Source: Streptomyces guryensis | Lineage (GTDB): Bacteria; Actinomycetota; Actinomycetes; Streptomycetales; Streptomycetaceae | Assembly (NCBI RefSeq): GCF_021261325.1 | Contig: NZ_JAJSBI010000034.1 | Location: 36,904 to 100,903, forward strand | DNA length: 64,000 nt | Direction: 5' to 3' | Shown here: in pieces, positions 41,811-50,399 of the stretch | How the letters are laid out: each line of letters starts with the position of its first letter | Position numbering within the stretch: the first letter of the stretch is position 1 | Translations under genes and position numbers: made by a program | Notes under the pieces: model-generated | What the model saw: the letters and a program-made list of their open reading frames with translations, nothing else | Databases searched by the model: none | Told to the model about the DNA's origin: nothing

Positions 41811-42070
41811 GGCTGCACAAGGTACCTGTCGGCGCAGCGGAGTTGGGGGCCAAGGTTTTACCAACCCGCGCTGTTCTCTTCGGCAAACTGTCAATAACCT
41901 CGTCAGCAGCCACCACTGACCGGGGTGGCACATCAACAGAATGCCCGAAACACGGCTCCAACCGGCCACCCCCAACGGAAACCGCTTGTCATGCACGTGA
42001 CATCGAGCAGGGCGTCAGCGTTTCCGGCCGCCGGTGCGGAGCCCCCCATCCCCCCACGGAGGGCAGTTCA

Positions 42071-43318
42071 TTGCGTTCTCATCGCAGAAGGAACCTCATA
42101 CGCCGCGGCGCGCCCGCACTGCTGTCGGCAGCGGCTCTGATCACCGGCGGCCTGGCCGTCGCCTCGCAGTCCTCGGCCTTCGCCACGACGGACAGCGCGG
42201 CGCCCGCTGCCACCACGGTGCAGACGCACCGGCTGTGTTCGCAGCCGAGCAAGCCCGGCTACATGGCGTGCCAGGCGGAGGTCCGCACCGACCTCAGGTC
42301 GCAGAAGTCCCTCGGCCGCAACGACACCCCCAAGGGCTTCGGACCGGCCGACCTCCAGGCCGCGTACAACCTGCCCAAGGACGGCGGCAAGGGCGCCACG
42401 GTCGCGATCGTCGACGCGAACGACGACCCGAACGCCGAGAAGGACCTGGCGGCCTACCGCACCCAGTACGGCCTGCCGGAGTGCAGCACCGCCAACGGCT
42501 GCTTCAAGAAGACCGACCAGGACGGCGGCACCAACTACCCGGCGCCGGACGCCGGTTGGGCTGGCGAGATCTCCCTCGACGTCGACATGGTCAGCGCGGC
42601 CTGCCCGCAGTGCCACATCCTGCTCGTCGAGGCCAAGTCCGCCAACATGGACGACCTCGGCGCGGCCGTGAACCAGGCCGTCAAGCAGGGCGCCAAGTAC
42701 GTCTCCAACAGCTACGGCGGCAGCGAGGAAGCCGCCGACACGACCTCGGACGACCAGTACTTCAAGCACCCCGGCGTCGCCATCACCGTGAGCTCCGGTG
42801 ACAGCGGCTACGGCGTCGAGTACCCGGCCGCCTCGCAGTACGTCACCGCCGTCGGCGGCACCTCGCTCAAGAAGGACAGCAGCACCCGCGGCTGGTCCGA
42901 GTCCGTCTGGGGCAAGTCCGCCGGCGGCGACGGAGCGGGCTCGGGCTGCTCGCAGTTCGACGCCAAGCCGTCCTGGCAGAAGGACAGCGGCTGCGCCAAG
43001 CGCGCCGTCACCGACGTCGCGGCCGTCGCCGACCCGGCCACCGGGCTCGCCGTCTACGACACCTACCAGGCCAGCGGCTGGAACGTGTACGGCGGCACCA
43101 GCGCCTCCTCGCCGTTCATCGCCGGTGTGTACGCCCTCGCGGGCACTCCCGGAAACGACGTTCCGGCCGCGTACCCCTACGCCCACCCGGACAAGCTGAA
43201 CGACGTCACCGATGGCGCAAACGGCTCCTGCAGCGACTACCTGTGCAAGGCGGGCAAGGGTTACGACGGCCCGACGGGCCTCGGTACCCCGAACGGTGTC
43301 GCGGCCTTCACCAAGTAG
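42071..43318 (+). CDS. Secreted S53-family (sedolisin-like) serine protease 1
   Basis: A 415-residue exported protease. The signal peptide is at the N-terminus (RRGAPALLSAAALITGGLAVA). Catalytic Glu and Asp are in WAGEISLDVDM, and the nucleophile Ser is in GGTSASSPFIAG, the Ser-Glu-Asp arrangement of S53. SSGDSGYGVEYPA is the oxyanion-side segment, and GYDGPTGLGTPNG the C-terminal calcium-loop-like end. There is no long propeptide. TTG 42071 is chosen because GGAGGG lies 8 nt upstream. A paralogue lies at 47138. It acts outside the cell, probably on proteinaceous nutrients. Confidence 0.9.
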   Translation: MRSHRRRNLIRRGAPALLSAAALITGGLAVASQSSAFATTDSAAPAATTVQTHRLCSQPSKPGYMACQAEVRTDLRSQKSLGRNDTPKGFGPADLQAAYNLPKDGGKGATVAIVDANDDPNAEKDLAAYRTQYGLPECSTANGCFKKTDQDGGTNYPAPDAGWAGEISLDVDMVSAACPQCHILLVEAKSANMDDLGAAVNQAVKQGAKYVSNSYGGSEEAADTTSDDQYFKHPGVAITVSSGDSGYGVEYPAASQYVTAVGGTSLKKDSSTRGWSESVWGKSAGGDGAGSGCSQFDAKPSWQKDSGCAKRAVTDVAAVADPATGLAVYDTYQASGWNVYGGTSASSPFIAGVYALAGTPGNDVPAAYPYAHPDKLNDVTDGANGSCSDYLCKAGKGYDGPTGLGTPNGVAAFTK

Positions 43319-43368
43319 TTCGCGAAGCAGCTTCACCGAGCAGACCGAACAGCACAGCACAGACACTG

Positions 43369-43400
43369 CTTCGCCCCGCCGGTGATCCGGCGGGGCGAAG
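43369..43400 (+). terminator. Hairpin terminator after S53 protease 1
   Basis: A 14-bp perfect inverted repeat (CTTCGCCCCGCCGG at 43369-43382 and its complement at 43387-43400) with loop TGAT lies 50 bp after the protease stop. Confidence 0.88.
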
Positions 43401-43425
43401 TGCCGCGGGCTGCCCGGTGGCCGTG

Positions 43426-43696
43426 CTACGCGACCTTGGGGCCGCAGCGCATGCCGATGTGGACGCAGGCCGTGCCGTCCTCCAGTGTGGAGAACACCAC
43501 GGGCATGTGGTCCTCGCTGAACGCCGCGCCCACCCCGGTGCCCGCGAACACCCTGGATGCCGTTCCAGTCGTACAGGGTCCAGCCGAGGCCCCAGCCGTC
43601 CGCGCTGACGGTCCACTTGGCGGGGGAGTCGACCACCCGCTGCTGCATCACTGCGACCGTCTCCTCGCAGAGCACGCACGTGCCGTCCTGCGCCAC
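43426..43696 (-). pseudogene. Frameshifted remnant of an unidentified gene
   Basis: Two minus-strand frames look coding in turn. The first runs MAQDGTCVLCEETVAVMQQR to WGLGWTLYDWNGIQ (43696 to about 43555). The second runs VFAGTGVGAAFSEDHMPVVF to RCGPKVA and stops at 43426. Joining them needs one frame change near 43550. WGLGWTLYDWNG resembles a stretch seen in serine beta-lactamase-like hydrolases, but this is weak. It may be a sequencing artefact, a true frameshift, or a fragment. Confidence 0.35.
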
Positions 43697-43749
43697 ACCG
43701 CCTTCGAGGTGGCGGCCCGACTCGCGCCCCAGGTGTACTGCCCTGTGAG

Positions 43750-43772
43750 GCCAGGGCCTTTCCGGCCCTGGC
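43750..43772 (-). terminator. Hairpin terminator after the DUF4097 gene
   Basis: GCCAGGGCC (43750-43758) and GGCCCTGGC (43764-43772) form a 9-bp perfect stem with a 5-nt loop, 17 bp after the stop of the minus-strand DUF4097 gene. Confidence 0.75.
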
Positions 43773-43789
43773 TCATCAGGCGGAAGGAG

Positions 43790-44530
43790 TCACCGGCCGG
43801 CCGCCTCCACGGTCAGGTCACCGTTCGTCGTCGAGAGGTCCAAGCGGTACTTGCCCGACGGGTCGTTCTCGAACGCCACCTTCTTGTCGCCGTGGGAGTC
43901 GTCCGCCGAGATCCGGTACTTGGCGTGCGGGGCCGTGACCGTCAGGTTGCCGCTGGTCGTGCGGGCCCTGATGTTCTGCGGGGTGGCCGTCTGGATCGTC
44001 ACCTCGCCGTTGGACGTCTGTGTGTCGACGTCGCCGCCCTTGGCGTCCTTGACGTTGACGTCGCCGTTGGACGTGCGCAGTTTCACCGGGCCCGTCGCGC
44101 TGTTCACCGCGATCTCGCCGTTGCTCGTGTGCACGTCGACCCTGCCGACAGCGGTCAGTGTGAGGCTGCCGTTGGACGTGCCTCCCGTCACCGGGAGACC
44201 GGCGGGCACCTTGACGACGTAGTCGACACCGCAGTGAGCACCGCAGCCGGAGAGTGTCAGGACGCCGTTCTCGACGCTGAAGGAGGTGCCGCTCGGCTTG
44301 TCACCGCGGTAGTCGACCTTGCGGTGCACGGAGGTCGTCGAGACGTCCGCCGAGGCGTCGACCACCACTGAGCCGTCCCTGCTGTCGACACGGATCGAGG
44401 TGATCTTCTGGGACACCTTGGCGTCGTCCTCGAAGGTCTTCTGGTCGACAGCCGAGCACGCGGAGAGCCCGCCGGCGGTGAGAGCGGCCAGAGCCACTGC
44501 CGCAAGAACGCGCGTCTGCATGCCTCGCAT
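43790..44530 (-). CDS. DUF4097 lipoprotein with repeat beta-helix
   Basis: A 246-residue lipoprotein. The lipobox is LSAC after a short hydrophobic signal (VLAAVALAALTAGGLSAC). The rest has repeated TSNGE/TSNGD/TSGNLTV units (VHTSNGEIAV, LRTSNGDVNV, TQTSNGEVTI, ARTTSGNLTV), one per turn of the beta-helix-like DUF4097 fold. ATG 44530 is chosen because GGGGGA lies 5-6 nt upstream. It follows the DUF4232 lipoprotein on the same strand at 135 bp. Its surface role is unknown. Confidence 0.9.
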   Translation of the reverse strand: MRGMQTRVLAAVALAALTAGGLSACSAVDQKTFEDDAKVSQKITSIRVDSRDGSVVVDASADVSTTSVHRKVDYRGDKPSGTSFSVENGVLTLSGCGAHCGVDYVVKVPAGLPVTGGTSNGSLTLTAVGRVDVHTSNGEIAVNSATGPVKLRTSNGDVNVKDAKGGDVDTQTSNGEVTIQTATPQNIRARTTSGNLTVTAPHAKYRISADDSHGDKKVAFENDPSGKYRLDLSTTNGDLTVEAAGR

Positions 44531-44665
44531 GTAGTTCCCCCGTGTGAAGCGAATCGGATCGGTGATCAGTCACCGCGACTGTACTCAGCCACCGCCCCGC
44601 CCACGATGGGGAAAACCCCCCAATGCCGCAGCGGACTCCTCGTTCTTCGAACGCGCCCTCAGACC

Positions 44666-45424
44666 TCACCAGTTGACGGCGTCGTCCATCGACTGCTGCC
44701 AGTACGTGACCTTGAGCGAGTCGTCGACGTAGACGCCCTTCGCAGGCAGCGACGGGTGGGCACTCGCGCCGACGCTCCCGCTCATGGAGCGGCCCTGGAA
44801 GTAGACCCACAGGGACTTCGCGGTGTAGCCGTTCGAGCCACTGCCGTCGGTGGCGGACAGGTTCACGGAGGCGTAGCCGGACTCGCCCGGCTGGAGCGTG
44901 ACGACTGCCTGCGGCTTCGAGTCCTCGATGACGGGGGGCACGGACTGGGCCTCCTCGCCGAAGCGGGCGGCCGGGTGGCCGTAGAGGTAGCAGGTCCTGC
45001 TGCCCGTGTTGGTCACCGTGAGCAGCATGTGGTTCACGGGGCGGTTCAGCGGAGCCGCGATCGTCTTGGTGTTGGACCCCTCGCAGGTGACCGGCCCTCC
45101 GGAGGAGCCGGGCGCCTTCGACGAGGACGTACGCGTGCCGGACCTCGGGGTGGTGACGGTGGCGGGCTTGGCCCCCGAGTAGCCCGAGGACGAACCCGCG
45201 GAGGAAGAGGAAGAGGAAGAGCCCGAGGAGGAGTTGGAGCCGGGCGAAGGTGTGGCGGACGAAGAAGTGCCGGCGGAAGCGGTCGCGGTCTTGCCGGCGG
45301 TCGTCGAGGCGCCTTCGGCGCGGGCACCCGTTCCGTCGTTGCACGCGGTCAGGGAGAGCGCGGCGAGAACCACGGTCGCGGTGGCGCCGACGAAACGGGT
45401 GCGGGAGGCCCTGAAGTTGAACAT
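44666..45424 (-). CDS. DUF4232 lipoprotein (copy 2)
   Basis: A 252-residue lipoprotein with lipobox LTAC, a Ser-rich linker (a long run of Ser/Gly) and a DUF4232 domain nearly identical to the copy at 31750: VTCEGSNTKTIAAPLNRPVN, RTCYLYGHPAARFGEEAQ and KGVYVDDSLKVTYWQQSMDD. The linker is where the two differ most. It is divergent from the XRE-type membrane regulator, with which it shares an upstream region containing TGGAACG repeats. That regulator is the obvious candidate controller. Confidence 0.9.
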   Translation of the reverse strand: MFNFRASRTRFVGATATVVLAALSLTACNDGTGARAEGASTTAGKTATASAGTSSSATPSPGSNSSSGSSSSSSSAGSSSGYSGAKPATVTTPRSGTRTSSSKAPGSSGGPVTCEGSNTKTIAAPLNRPVNHMLLTVTNTGSRTCYLYGHPAARFGEEAQSVPPVIEDSKPQAVVTLQPGESGYASVNLSATDGSGSNGYTAKSLWVYFQGRSMSGSVGASAHPSLPAKGVYVDDSLKVTYWQQSMDDAVNW

Positions 45425-45620
45425 GTGACTGTGCCCCTTCGGTGTTCGGGTGGGGTGGTGATTGGATGACCGAAGCTTGTGAGGTGATCCGTTCCAACCG
45501 CCACGCATGGCGGGCAGTTGGGGACACTGGAACGCCGAAACGCGCTCTGCCCAGGGCGAACACAGTGCGCCTGGAACGCGCGAATGGAACGCGGGGGAAT
45601 ACGGAGGGGTGGGGGAACGG
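45425..45620. promoter_or_regulatory. Shared promoter region with TGGAACG repeats (copy 2)
   Basis: This block is nearly identical to 32482-32650 upstream of the other DUF4232 gene. TGGAACGC occurs at 45528, 45572 and 45585, and once inverted (CGTTCCA at 45490). The repeats lie between the divergent DUF4232 and XRE genes and may be the XRE protein's binding sites. Confidence 0.55.
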
Positions 45621-47009
45621 GTGTCGGAGGCGAGCGGGGCCGCGGAGACCGAGGCGTTCGCGCGGCAGCTGCGCGAACTAAAGGACCGCTCGGGACTGAG
45701 CTACGGGGCGCTGGCCAAGCGGCTGCACATGAGCACGTCGACGCTGCACCGCTACTGCAGCGGCGCCGCGGTGCCGATCGAGTACGCACCGGTGGAGCGC
45801 CTCGCCCGGGTCTGCCGGGCGACGCCGCAGGAACTGGTGGAGCTGCACCGGCGCTGGATCCTGGCGGACGCGGTGCGCGGTCGGAAGGCCGAACAGGCCA
45901 CGGTTGAGGCCGAGGGTGAGGCCACGCGGACGGGGCCGGCCCAGAAAGCCGGTTCAGACGGTCCGCTCGCTCCGGATGATCCGGACGGTCCGGTCGATCG
46001 GGTCGATCGGGTCGGTCCGGCTGATGTGCCGGAGGCCGTGGCGCCCGAGACCGGGGGTGAGGACGATGAACCGGTCGTCGTCGATGTGCCCGGCGAGCCG
46101 GCACCGTCGCGTCGTCCCCGGCGGCTCCGCCGTCGTACCGCGCTGATCGCATCCGTCGCGATGGTCGCCGCGCTGGGAGCCGTCACGTACGCCCTGCAAC
46201 CGACGACCGCCCCCGCCGGGGACACCAAGGTGCCGATCTCCACCGGCACCCGGGACGCCGGCGCCGCCGGGCAGCCCTCCCCCGCCCCGTCCACGACTTC
46301 GAGCAAGGGCGGACAGAAACCGTCCGCGTCGAGCACCGCCTCCCCCACCGGGACAACCGGGTCCGGCGCGTCGGGGGGCCGCGGGGCGCAGAGCCCGGCA
46401 CCGCCCACCGGCGCCGTCCCCCTCACCGTCGGCACCCGCCCCTACGTCTACGACAGCCCGTGCAGCCAGCACTTCCTCGTCGACAGCGAGCCCGCGCAGG
46501 TCGGGCCGCCGGCGAGCGAGCCGGACGCCCCGCGCTGGGCCGCCGCGTACGGGGCGGTGTCCTCGGGCTCGCAGGAGGTCGCCCTCACCGTGCAGGGCAC
46601 CGGCGCGGAGACCGTCGTACTGGAGGCACTGCACGTACGCGTCCTCACCAAGGGCGCGCCGCTCTCCTGGAACGACTACTCGATGGGTGTCGGCTGCGGC
46701 GGCGGTGTGGAGACCAAGTCCTTCGACGTCGACCTCGACGACGGCAGTCCCACGGTCACCGTCAAGGGCGGCCAGCGCGACTTCCCGTACAAGGTCAGCG
46801 AGTCCGACCCGGAGGTCTTCTACGTCGTCGCCCACACCAAGGCCCACGACGTCCGCTGGGACCTCACCCTGGACTGGTCCAGCGGCAGCCGCAGCGGCAC
46901 CGTCCACATCGACAACTCCGGCACCGCGTTCCGCACCAGCGCCGACGTGAACCGCCCGGGCTACGACTACCCCCTGGGCGGCAGCGAGTGGATCAAACGG
47001 GAAAGCTGA
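45621..47009 (+). CDS. XRE-type HTH protein with transmembrane helix and extracytoplasmic domain
   Basis: A 462-residue protein. The N-terminal XRE HTH is FARQLRELKDRSGLSYGALAKRLHMSTSTLHRYCSG. An acidic linker with VDRVDRV follows, then a basic stop-transfer stretch and one transmembrane helix (TALIASVAMVAALGAVTYAL), a Ser/Pro/Thr-rich linker and an exported C-terminal beta-rich domain (PYVYDSPCSQHFLVDSEPAQ ... TVHIDNSGTAFRTSADVNRP). It resembles cytoplasmic-HTH/extracellular-sensor one-component regulators. GTG 45621 is chosen for GGGGGA; a GTG at 45609 has a worse spacing. Divergent from DUF4232 copy 2. Confidence 0.85.
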   Translation: MSEASGAAETEAFARQLRELKDRSGLSYGALAKRLHMSTSTLHRYCSGAAVPIEYAPVERLARVCRATPQELVELHRRWILADAVRGRKAEQATVEAEGEATRTGPAQKAGSDGPLAPDDPDGPVDRVDRVGPADVPEAVAPETGGEDDEPVVVDVPGEPAPSRRPRRLRRRTALIASVAMVAALGAVTYALQPTTAPAGDTKVPISTGTRDAGAAGQPSPAPSTTSSKGGQKPSASSTASPTGTTGSGASGGRGAQSPAPPTGAVPLTVGTRPYVYDSPCSQHFLVDSEPAQVGPPASEPDAPRWAAAYGAVSSGSQEVALTVQGTGAETVVLEALHVRVLTKGAPLSWNDYSMGVGCGGGVETKSFDVDLDDGSPTVTVKGGQRDFPYKVSESDPEVFYVVAHTKAHDVRWDLTLDWSSGSRSGTVHIDNSGTAFRTSADVNRPGYDYPLGGSEWIKRES

Positions 47010-47137
47010 CCGGCAACCGGGAAAGTTGACGGTCAATCGGGAGGTAAAGGGTTCGGCATCGTCGATTCAACGGTCTTGAACTGTGCATGACTCATTCGAT
47101 GGGATGCGCGGAGACCACTCCGAACCCTGGGGGATTC

Positions 47138-48490
47138 ATGCACATAGCCCGCATCGGGCTGGGCGTCGCGGCTGCCACGTCCGTCGCCGCACTCGCGGTC
47201 ACCGCACTGGCGACCGCCGCGCCCGCCGCCGTACCGCACACCCTGGCGGTACCGGCCGTCGCCGGGCACACCCTGGTCCACGGTGTGAGCAGCCCGCTGA
47301 CCAGTGAGCAGTGCCAGACCAAGTGGCACATCAACTGCTATACCCCGCTCCAGTACCGCAAGGCGTACGACCTGAACGCCCTCTACCGCAAGGGCGTCAC
47401 GGGCAAGGGCCGCACGATCGTCATCGTCGACTCTTACGGTTCCCCGACCGTCCAGCACGACCTGGACGTCTACAGCAGGCAGTTCGGTCTGCCCAGCACC
47501 AAGGTGAAGGTGGTCAAGTGGGGGCACGTCCCCGCCTTCGACCCCAAGAACACGGACATGACGGGCTGGGCCGGCGAGACCACGCTGGACGTCGAGATGG
47601 CGCACGCGGTGGCGCCCGGCGCCAAGATCGTCGTCGTCGAGACCGCGGTCTCCGAGACCGAGGGCACCACCGGTCTGCCGGAGATGATGGACGCCGAGAA
47701 GCACCTGATCGACCACAACGTCGGCGACGTCATCAGCCAGAGCTTCGGCGCCACGGAGAACACCTTCCCCGGTTTCGACAGGGGTGACTTCTCCAGCATC
47801 AAGAAGCTGCGGTACGCCTTCAAGGACGCCGACAAGAAGCACGTGACCGTGCTGGCCGCCTCCGGTGACGGCGGCGCGACCGACCTCAAGTCGGACGGCA
47901 AGACGTACTACAAGAAGCGCGTCAACTCCTGGCCCTCCTCGGACCCGCTGGTCACCTCGATCGGTGGCACCCAGCTGCACCTGAACGACGCGGGCGACCG
48001 CGTCAAGCCGGACAGCGTCTACAACGACTACGGCTCCGGCGGCGGCGGCCAGTCGCACGTCTTCACCCGCCCGTCCTTCCAGGACGGCGTGAAGAGCACG
48101 GTCGGCACCCGTCGTGGCACCCCGGACATCTCCATGACCGCGGCGGTCAACGGCGGCGCCTGGATCTACTCCAGCTACGACCCGACCGCTGTCGGCTGGG
48201 ACGTCAGCGGCGGCACCAGCGAGGCCACCCCGCTCTTCTCGGGCATCGTCGCCCTCGCCGACCAGGCGGCCGGCCACCGGGTGGGCAACATCCAGAAGGC
48301 GCTGTACGACCTCTACGCCCACCACGCCAAGGCCAACGGCATCGTCGACGTCAACGACGGCACGAACAACTCCTACCAGGGTGTGACCGGCTACAAGGCG
48401 GTCAACGGCTACGACCTCGCCACCGGCGTGGGCACCGTGGACGCCCTCAAGTTCGTCCCGGCCCTCGCGAAGGCGAGCCACCGGGGCTGA
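47138..48490 (+). CDS. Secreted S53-family (sedolisin-like) serine protease 2
   Basis: A 450-residue exported protease with signal peptide (GLGVAAATSVAALAVTALATAAPA). Catalytic Glu/Asp lie in WAGETTLDVEM, Ser in SGGTSEATPLFSGI, and there are ASGDGGAT and TGVGTVDA segments. It is related to, but clearly different from, the protease at 42071. The CDS starts at ATG 47138 behind GGGGGA; the upstream frame is open but leader-like. A 14-bp hairpin terminator follows. Extracellular protein degradation is the likely role. Confidence 0.9.
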   Translation: MHIARIGLGVAAATSVAALAVTALATAAPAAVPHTLAVPAVAGHTLVHGVSSPLTSEQCQTKWHINCYTPLQYRKAYDLNALYRKGVTGKGRTIVIVDSYGSPTVQHDLDVYSRQFGLPSTKVKVVKWGHVPAFDPKNTDMTGWAGETTLDVEMAHAVAPGAKIVVVETAVSETEGTTGLPEMMDAEKHLIDHNVGDVISQSFGATENTFPGFDRGDFSSIKKLRYAFKDADKKHVTVLAASGDGGATDLKSDGKTYYKKRVNSWPSSDPLVTSIGGTQLHLNDAGDRVKPDSVYNDYGSGGGGQSHVFTRPSFQDGVKSTVGTRRGTPDISMTAAVNGGAWIYSSYDPTAVGWDVSGGTSEATPLFSGIVALADQAAGHRVGNIQKALYDLYAHHAKANGIVDVNDGTNNSYQGVTGYKAVNGYDLATGVGTVDALKFVPALAKASHRG

Positions 48491-48518
48491 CACTCCCGCA
48501 CCACACTGATGCACCACA

Positions 48519-48551
48519 CGGACGGCCCGGGTCCCGCACCCGGGCCGTCCG
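48519..48551 (+). terminator. Hairpin terminator after S53 protease 2
   Basis: A 14-bp perfect inverted repeat (CGGACGGCCCGGGT at 48519-48532 and its complement at 48538-48551) with a 5-nt loop lies 28 bp after the stop. It probably also serves the convergent PucR-type gene. Confidence 0.88.
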
Positions 48552-48608
48552 CGTCGGATGACCTCGGTCCGCGAAGAACGGCCGAGCGCCTCGCCGAGCG
48601 CCCGCACA

Positions 48609-50141
48609 TCAGCCCGCCGGCGCCGGTTCCCGCGCCATGAGGTCGAGGGCCCGTCGCGCGAACCACAGGTCGTGGACGGCACTCGGGGGCCGCAGCAGAG
48701 AACGTTGGAGCAGTGCTTCGCTGCGTGTCAGGCGTTTGCGGACGGCGGATGCCGAGAGGGACAGTGCCGCCGCGGTCGGGGCGATGCGTGCGTCGAGACG
48801 CAGCCAGGTGGTGAGTGTGTCGGGGACGGAGGCCGGGATTCCGGGCACGCGCAGGGGCCGGAACTGGTGTTCCGCCCACCCCGCGACCTGCGGCAGCCGG
48901 AGCAGTTCGTCCAGGGAGGAGGGAACGTCTGCGGCATCGTGTTGTGGACGGGCGGGCCTTCCGGGGGCGAGCGCGCGGAGGGCGAGGGCCAGGGCGGCCT
49001 GGTCGGCGAGTCGGTCCAGGTCCAGGTCCAGAAGCCGCTGGATGCAGGTGAGGCGTGCGGACAGTGTGTTGCGGTGGATCTTCAGGTGGGCGGTCGCGCG
49101 AGAGGAGAAGTTGAGCCACGACGCGGCCGTGGCCAGCAACTCCTTGCTGTCGGGGTCGTGATGCCGTCTGGCACGGTGGGCGTGGACCGGGGCGAGGAAG
49201 CCCTCGGCCCAGGTGACCGCGTCCGGCCCGATGGTGAGTGCCAGGTCGGGGTTGCCGGCGAACGAGGACTGCCGTTCCGCGCGGTGGCGTGCGGCGGCGA
49301 GGGCGTGGAAGGCCTGGGCGTAGCCGGTGGCGGTGTCCCGCAGCGGCAGCTCGTCGCTCACGCCGATCCAGCACCTGGCTGTCAGCGACGGGGACCTGGT
49401 CCAGTGCGGCGAAGGGTCGGGGGGTGCGTCGGGGCCCGCGGGCACGAGGACGAACATGTGGTCGCCGTAGACGGGGCAGGGAACGATCCATGCGTGCTCG
49501 GCCGTCTCGGCCAGCTCGTCCGCCACCTGGTTCCGTATGCCGGGCGGCCCTTCGATGACGTACACCCGGACCGTCCCGGGCAGCTCGGGTCGGAGTGCCC
49601 CCGCGATCTGGCGCGCGACAGTGACCTGACCGTTCATCAGAAGGCGCAGCACTGCTTCCCGCAGTCGGGCGTCGGCCCTCTGCACCCGGCGCTGCCGCTG
49701 CCAGGTGTGTTCCGTCATCCAGCCCAGACTCAGGGCGGAGGTGGCATCCGCGAGCAGGAGCCGCACGTCGAGTGCCGCCGGCTTGGGGAACACGGCGGCG
49801 AGAAGCGGCATGCAGACGCCCCGCGGGCCGTCGAGGGGAAGGATGATGCAGGTGGTCCCGTCCTGGTCGACGGCCATGGACCTCAGCCCTCGGACGGTGA
49901 GCTCTCGCACCGCGCGCCGAACCAGATCCCCTTCGGCATCGCCGAGGGGCGTTCGCGGCGGGGAGGCCACGGCACCCGAGGAGTCGACGAGAAGGACTTC
50001 GGCTCCGGCGCGGGTACCCAGCCAGCGAAGCAGCAGCGAGGTTCCGCCCTTGCGGGCCACGCGCTGCATGTTCAGCACGTCCTCGGCCCGTCGCATCCGG
50101 ACGGCCGCCGCCGTGTCCGTATGCGCATCCCCACGGTGCAC
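48609..50141 (-). CDS. PucR/CdaR-type transcriptional regulator with two C-terminal HTH segments
   Basis: A 510-residue regulator. The long N-terminal half (RWLGTRAGAEVLLVDSSGAV ... LADATSALSLGW) is GAF-like. The C-terminal PucR HTH is SWLNFSSRATAHLKIHRNTLSARLTCIQRLL. It is followed about 100 residues later by a second segment of the same pattern, TTWLRLDARIAPTAAALSLSASAVRKRLTRSEALLQ, which ends the protein. GTG 50141 is supported by GGGGGAA six nt upstream. It is divergent from the small exported protein at 50400. The effector is unknown. Confidence 0.85.
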   Translation of the reverse strand: MHRGDAHTDTAAAVRMRRAEDVLNMQRVARKGGTSLLLRWLGTRAGAEVLLVDSSGAVASPPRTPLGDAEGDLVRRAVRELTVRGLRSMAVDQDGTTCIILPLDGPRGVCMPLLAAVFPKPAALDVRLLLADATSALSLGWMTEHTWQRQRRVQRADARLREAVLRLLMNGQVTVARQIAGALRPELPGTVRVYVIEGPPGIRNQVADELAETAEHAWIVPCPVYGDHMFVLVPAGPDAPPDPSPHWTRSPSLTARCWIGVSDELPLRDTATGYAQAFHALAAARHRAERQSSFAGNPDLALTIGPDAVTWAEGFLAPVHAHRARRHHDPDSKELLATAASWLNFSSRATAHLKIHRNTLSARLTCIQRLLDLDLDRLADQAALALALRALAPGRPARPQHDAADVPSSLDELLRLPQVAGWAEHQFRPLRVPGIPASVPDTLTTWLRLDARIAPTAAALSLSASAVRKRLTRSEALLQRSLLRPPSAVHDLWFARRALDLMAREPAPAG

Positions 50142-50399
50142 GTCTCTTCCCCCCGACAGACACCCGGAATCCGACAGACAGCCGGAGTCCGTCCGCCCAG
50201 GAGATTATCCAGCATTGACGGGTGCACAACACCCCCACTGTGCGGGTCTGCACCGGAACGACCGATTCACAGCGCATCGAGGTCCTTCGTGCTGTCTGCC
50301 CGCCACGTACGTTCTGCAACGCACACTCGGCAAGCCACCCCCTCTCCGAGCCGATGTCCGTGCGTTGAGCGGACGTCCGCCGTAAGGAGACCGCCACAC

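Noticed and set aside
42068..43696. 542-codon open frame antisense to the first S53 protease
   Set aside because: A shadow of the protease; Val/Gly/Arg-rich with no motif. Only its far right end looked coding and is described separately as a remnant.
46000..46025. gatcgggtcgatcgggtcgg repeats resembling the AAACCGATCGGTTT operator core
   Set aside because: They lie inside the XRE coding sequence (VDRVDRV linker) and lack the AAA/TTT flanks.
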